Assembly: GCA_023432655.1 (NCBI GenBank)
Contig: JAEYUK010000144.1
Location: forward strand, 1-13,475
DNA from: Pseudomonadota bacterium
GTDB lineage: Bacteria > Bdellovibrionota > Bacteriovoracia > Bacteriovoracales > Bacteriovoracaceae
Direction: 5' to 3'
DNA: 13,475 nt
Below, piece by piece: positions 12,145 through 13,475 of this stretch (position 1 is the first letter of the stretch; each line of letters opens with the position of its first letter). The notes under the pieces are model-generated. The model saw only the letters and a program-made list of their open reading frames with translations. It had not been told where the DNA came from and searched no databases. Made by a program: the position numbers and the translations under genes.

Positions 12145-13475
12145 TCATAGTGACTGAATAATCAATTCACGTATTAATGTTGTTATATTTCTTAAACCTT
12201 CCAGTTCAGATAGTTCTGTTTTAAAATGCTCTTCGCCTAGAATCCTTTGAAGCTGCTCTAGCTGTTTGTCAGAAAGATCGACAACTTTCTGTCTTCTCTC
12301 TGATATAAAATTTTCCAGTTCTTCCTCAACTTCCGTCTCGGTGGGAACGCCGTAAGCAGAATTAATCACTTCCCAAGGTTGAGTGGTAAGTAAGCTTAGA
12401 CTTTCATTCATCTGCAGGATTTCATCCTTAATGGAAGTATTCTTATCCATAACTTCAAGAACTCTACCAGGAAGCCCCATAATAAACTTACTGGATAGAT
12501 AGCGTTCAAGATGATTAATTTTCATCACCAGTTGTTTTTTTAATCGAATATCTTCAATGGTATTTAGATCCAACCGCTGGTAGGCTCCAAGTCTTTCCCG
12601 ACTCGTGGTCTTTGAGAGAAATTTTTTGAACTTCTTTTCTTTAAAAGGACCTGACAAATAAGATCGTATGAAGTGATAAGTTCCTTCATACTCTTGATGC
12701 ATGCTCTTTACCACTAAGACCTCACCACTCGTGAGATTATTGGCCTTCTTAACAATGTCCTTATAAATTTTATGAGGAGTGATGGAGCCGATTAAGCGAC
12801 TTTCTTCTTCACTTAGCGCCACGGCCAGATGTTTCACTGTTTCAGTACCACAATTATTATCAAGGAAATAATATTTCCCTTGGTAGGTCCAATAACGCTC
12901 TAACGTTAAATCGATGAACTCTTTCTTCTGTGATTCAGTCATTTTTAGTGGAACGCTAAAAAGATCTCTTAGTCCAAATTTCGTGTACTCTTGCTGAACT
13001 TCAAAATACCTCATTATAAAAAGTTGCGAATGATACTGTCCCATCATTCCCTTGAGGTAATTAATATTTAGATCATTCATCGAAGCTCGGTAAGACAAAA
13101 CCAAATGATGAGAAATATCTTCGAGACATTCCGGACCGGGGGTCTTCCTAAATGGAGCACAAATAACCAGACGGAACATAGCGTGTCCCCAACGAGACAT
13201 CAGAGCTTCGCCTTGGCCCGCGAAAAGATAATGAATCTGATAAATATTTTTTAAATCAAGGGAAACGGCTTTTTGGTAATTGTCTTCCAGGAATGCAGAC
13301 TGAATCAGAACTTTATCATTCTTGGCACACTCACCCTTTAAAGTAATTCCAAGTTTTGCGGCCAGAAAATTGGCAGTGGCCGGTTTTCGGCACTCAAACT
13401 CTGGATCGAGAATTAAAAACTCCAAATTTACGGCGAGAGATTCTTCCAGGTTTTTAAACTCATAAGCGTCCGGGG
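12145..13475 (-). CDS. DUF4105 protein (Lnb N-terminal-like cysteine-peptidase fold), 5' end outside the window
   Basis: The frame stays open to the right edge. The apparent TTG start at 13425 is not real: 16 further codons upstream (ending SLAVNLEF) continue in frame, so the N-terminus and any signal peptide lie outside. The visible 442 residues include the DUF4105 hallmarks. SRWGHAMFRLV (13200-13168) carries the conserved His. YYFLDNNCGTETVKHL (about 12874-12827) carries the conserved Asn-Cys. DUF4105 is thought to be related to papain/NlpC-like folds, so the Cys and His may be catalytic. The C-terminal half is long, helical and charged (TEVEEELENFISERRQKVVD) and matches no domain I know. 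It is followed after 18 bases by the small secreted protein. Envelope location is expected. Confidence 0.8.
   Translation of the reverse strand, partial: PDAYEFKNLEESLAVNLEFLILDPEFECRKPATANFLAAKLGITLKGECAKNDKVLIQSAFLEDNYQKAVSLDLKNIYQIHYLFAGQGEALMSRWGHAMFRLVICAPFRKTPGPECLEDISHHLVLSYRASMNDLNINYLKGMMGQYHSQLFIMRYFEVQQEYTKFGLRDLFSVPLKMTESQKKEFIDLTLERYWTYQGKYYFLDNNCGTETVKHLAVALSEEESRLIGSITPHKIYKDIVKKANNLTSGEVLVVKSMHQEYEGTYHFIRSYLSGPFKEKKFKKFLSKTTSRERLGAYQRLDLNTIEDIRLKKQLVMKINHLERYLSSKFIMGLPGRVLEVMDKNTSIKDEILQMNESLSLLTTQPWEVINSAYGVPTETEVEEELENFISERRQKVVDLSDKQLEQLQRILGEEHFKTELSELEGLRNITTLIRELIIQSL

Noticed and set aside
13423..13425. TTG start for the DUF4105 protein
   Set aside because: The frame is open upstream to the window edge with protein-like sequence, so the real start is outside.

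Overview
The window is a moderately AT-rich (by eye roughly 40% GC), densely coded piece of a Gram-negative chromosome. Many products carry signal peptides or membrane anchors. The gene set (a tail-fibre/adhesin-like secreted protein, the ATP-grasp / 7TM-transglutaminase / retropepsin-like cassette, a DUF5522 protein, a DUF4105 protein, GreB and a divergent LexA) fits a Bdellovibrio-like organism, most likely Bacteriovoracales. That is an inference from gene style, not a proven placement. No transposase, integrase, CRISPR array, tRNA or rRNA was seen.

Layout. 1-519 (-) is the N-terminal part of a secreted fibre/adhesin-like protein that runs off the left edge. 587-3622 (-) is a three-gene operon: periplasmic retropepsin-like protease, inactive transglutaminase fused to 7 TM helices, then a RimK-like ATP-grasp ligase. 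3798-3962 (+) is an isolated 54-aa secreted protein with a strong ribosome binding site. 4001-7173 (-) is a second operon: an 80-aa unknown, a DAO-type FAD oxidoreductase and, coupled by an ATGA overlap, a family-5 peptide-binding protein without permease genes nearby. 7330-9051 (+) is a third operon: a membrane-anchored unknown, GreB and a radical SAM/SPASM protein.

9071-10187 (+) is the most interesting block. lexA has a clear promoter (TTGAAT-N17-TATACT). Its spacer is filled exactly by a direct repeat TACG-N7-TACG, and a second copy lies just downstream of the predicted transcription start. I propose these as LexA operators of a type I do not know for this lineage. lexA is followed by a 65-aa unknown, a long imperfect hairpin (10005-10068), and a 29-aa single-helix membrane peptide with a good ribosome binding site. 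The order LexA, structured leader, tiny hydrophobic peptide recalls SOS-controlled TisB-type systems. A convergent gene on the other strand could supply antisense RNA.

10184-11305 holds a divergent pair, a DUF5522 protein with a short GNAT-like tail and a 239-aa secreted unknown. They share a palindromic -10 box and both look leaderless. 11306-11709 has no confident gene, but holds two phased CTTAC direct-repeat pairs, a possible promoter, a possible pseudoknotted RNA and an excellent bidirectional terminator. 11710-13475 (-) is a DUF4105 protein (5' end outside the window) followed by a small secreted helical protein.
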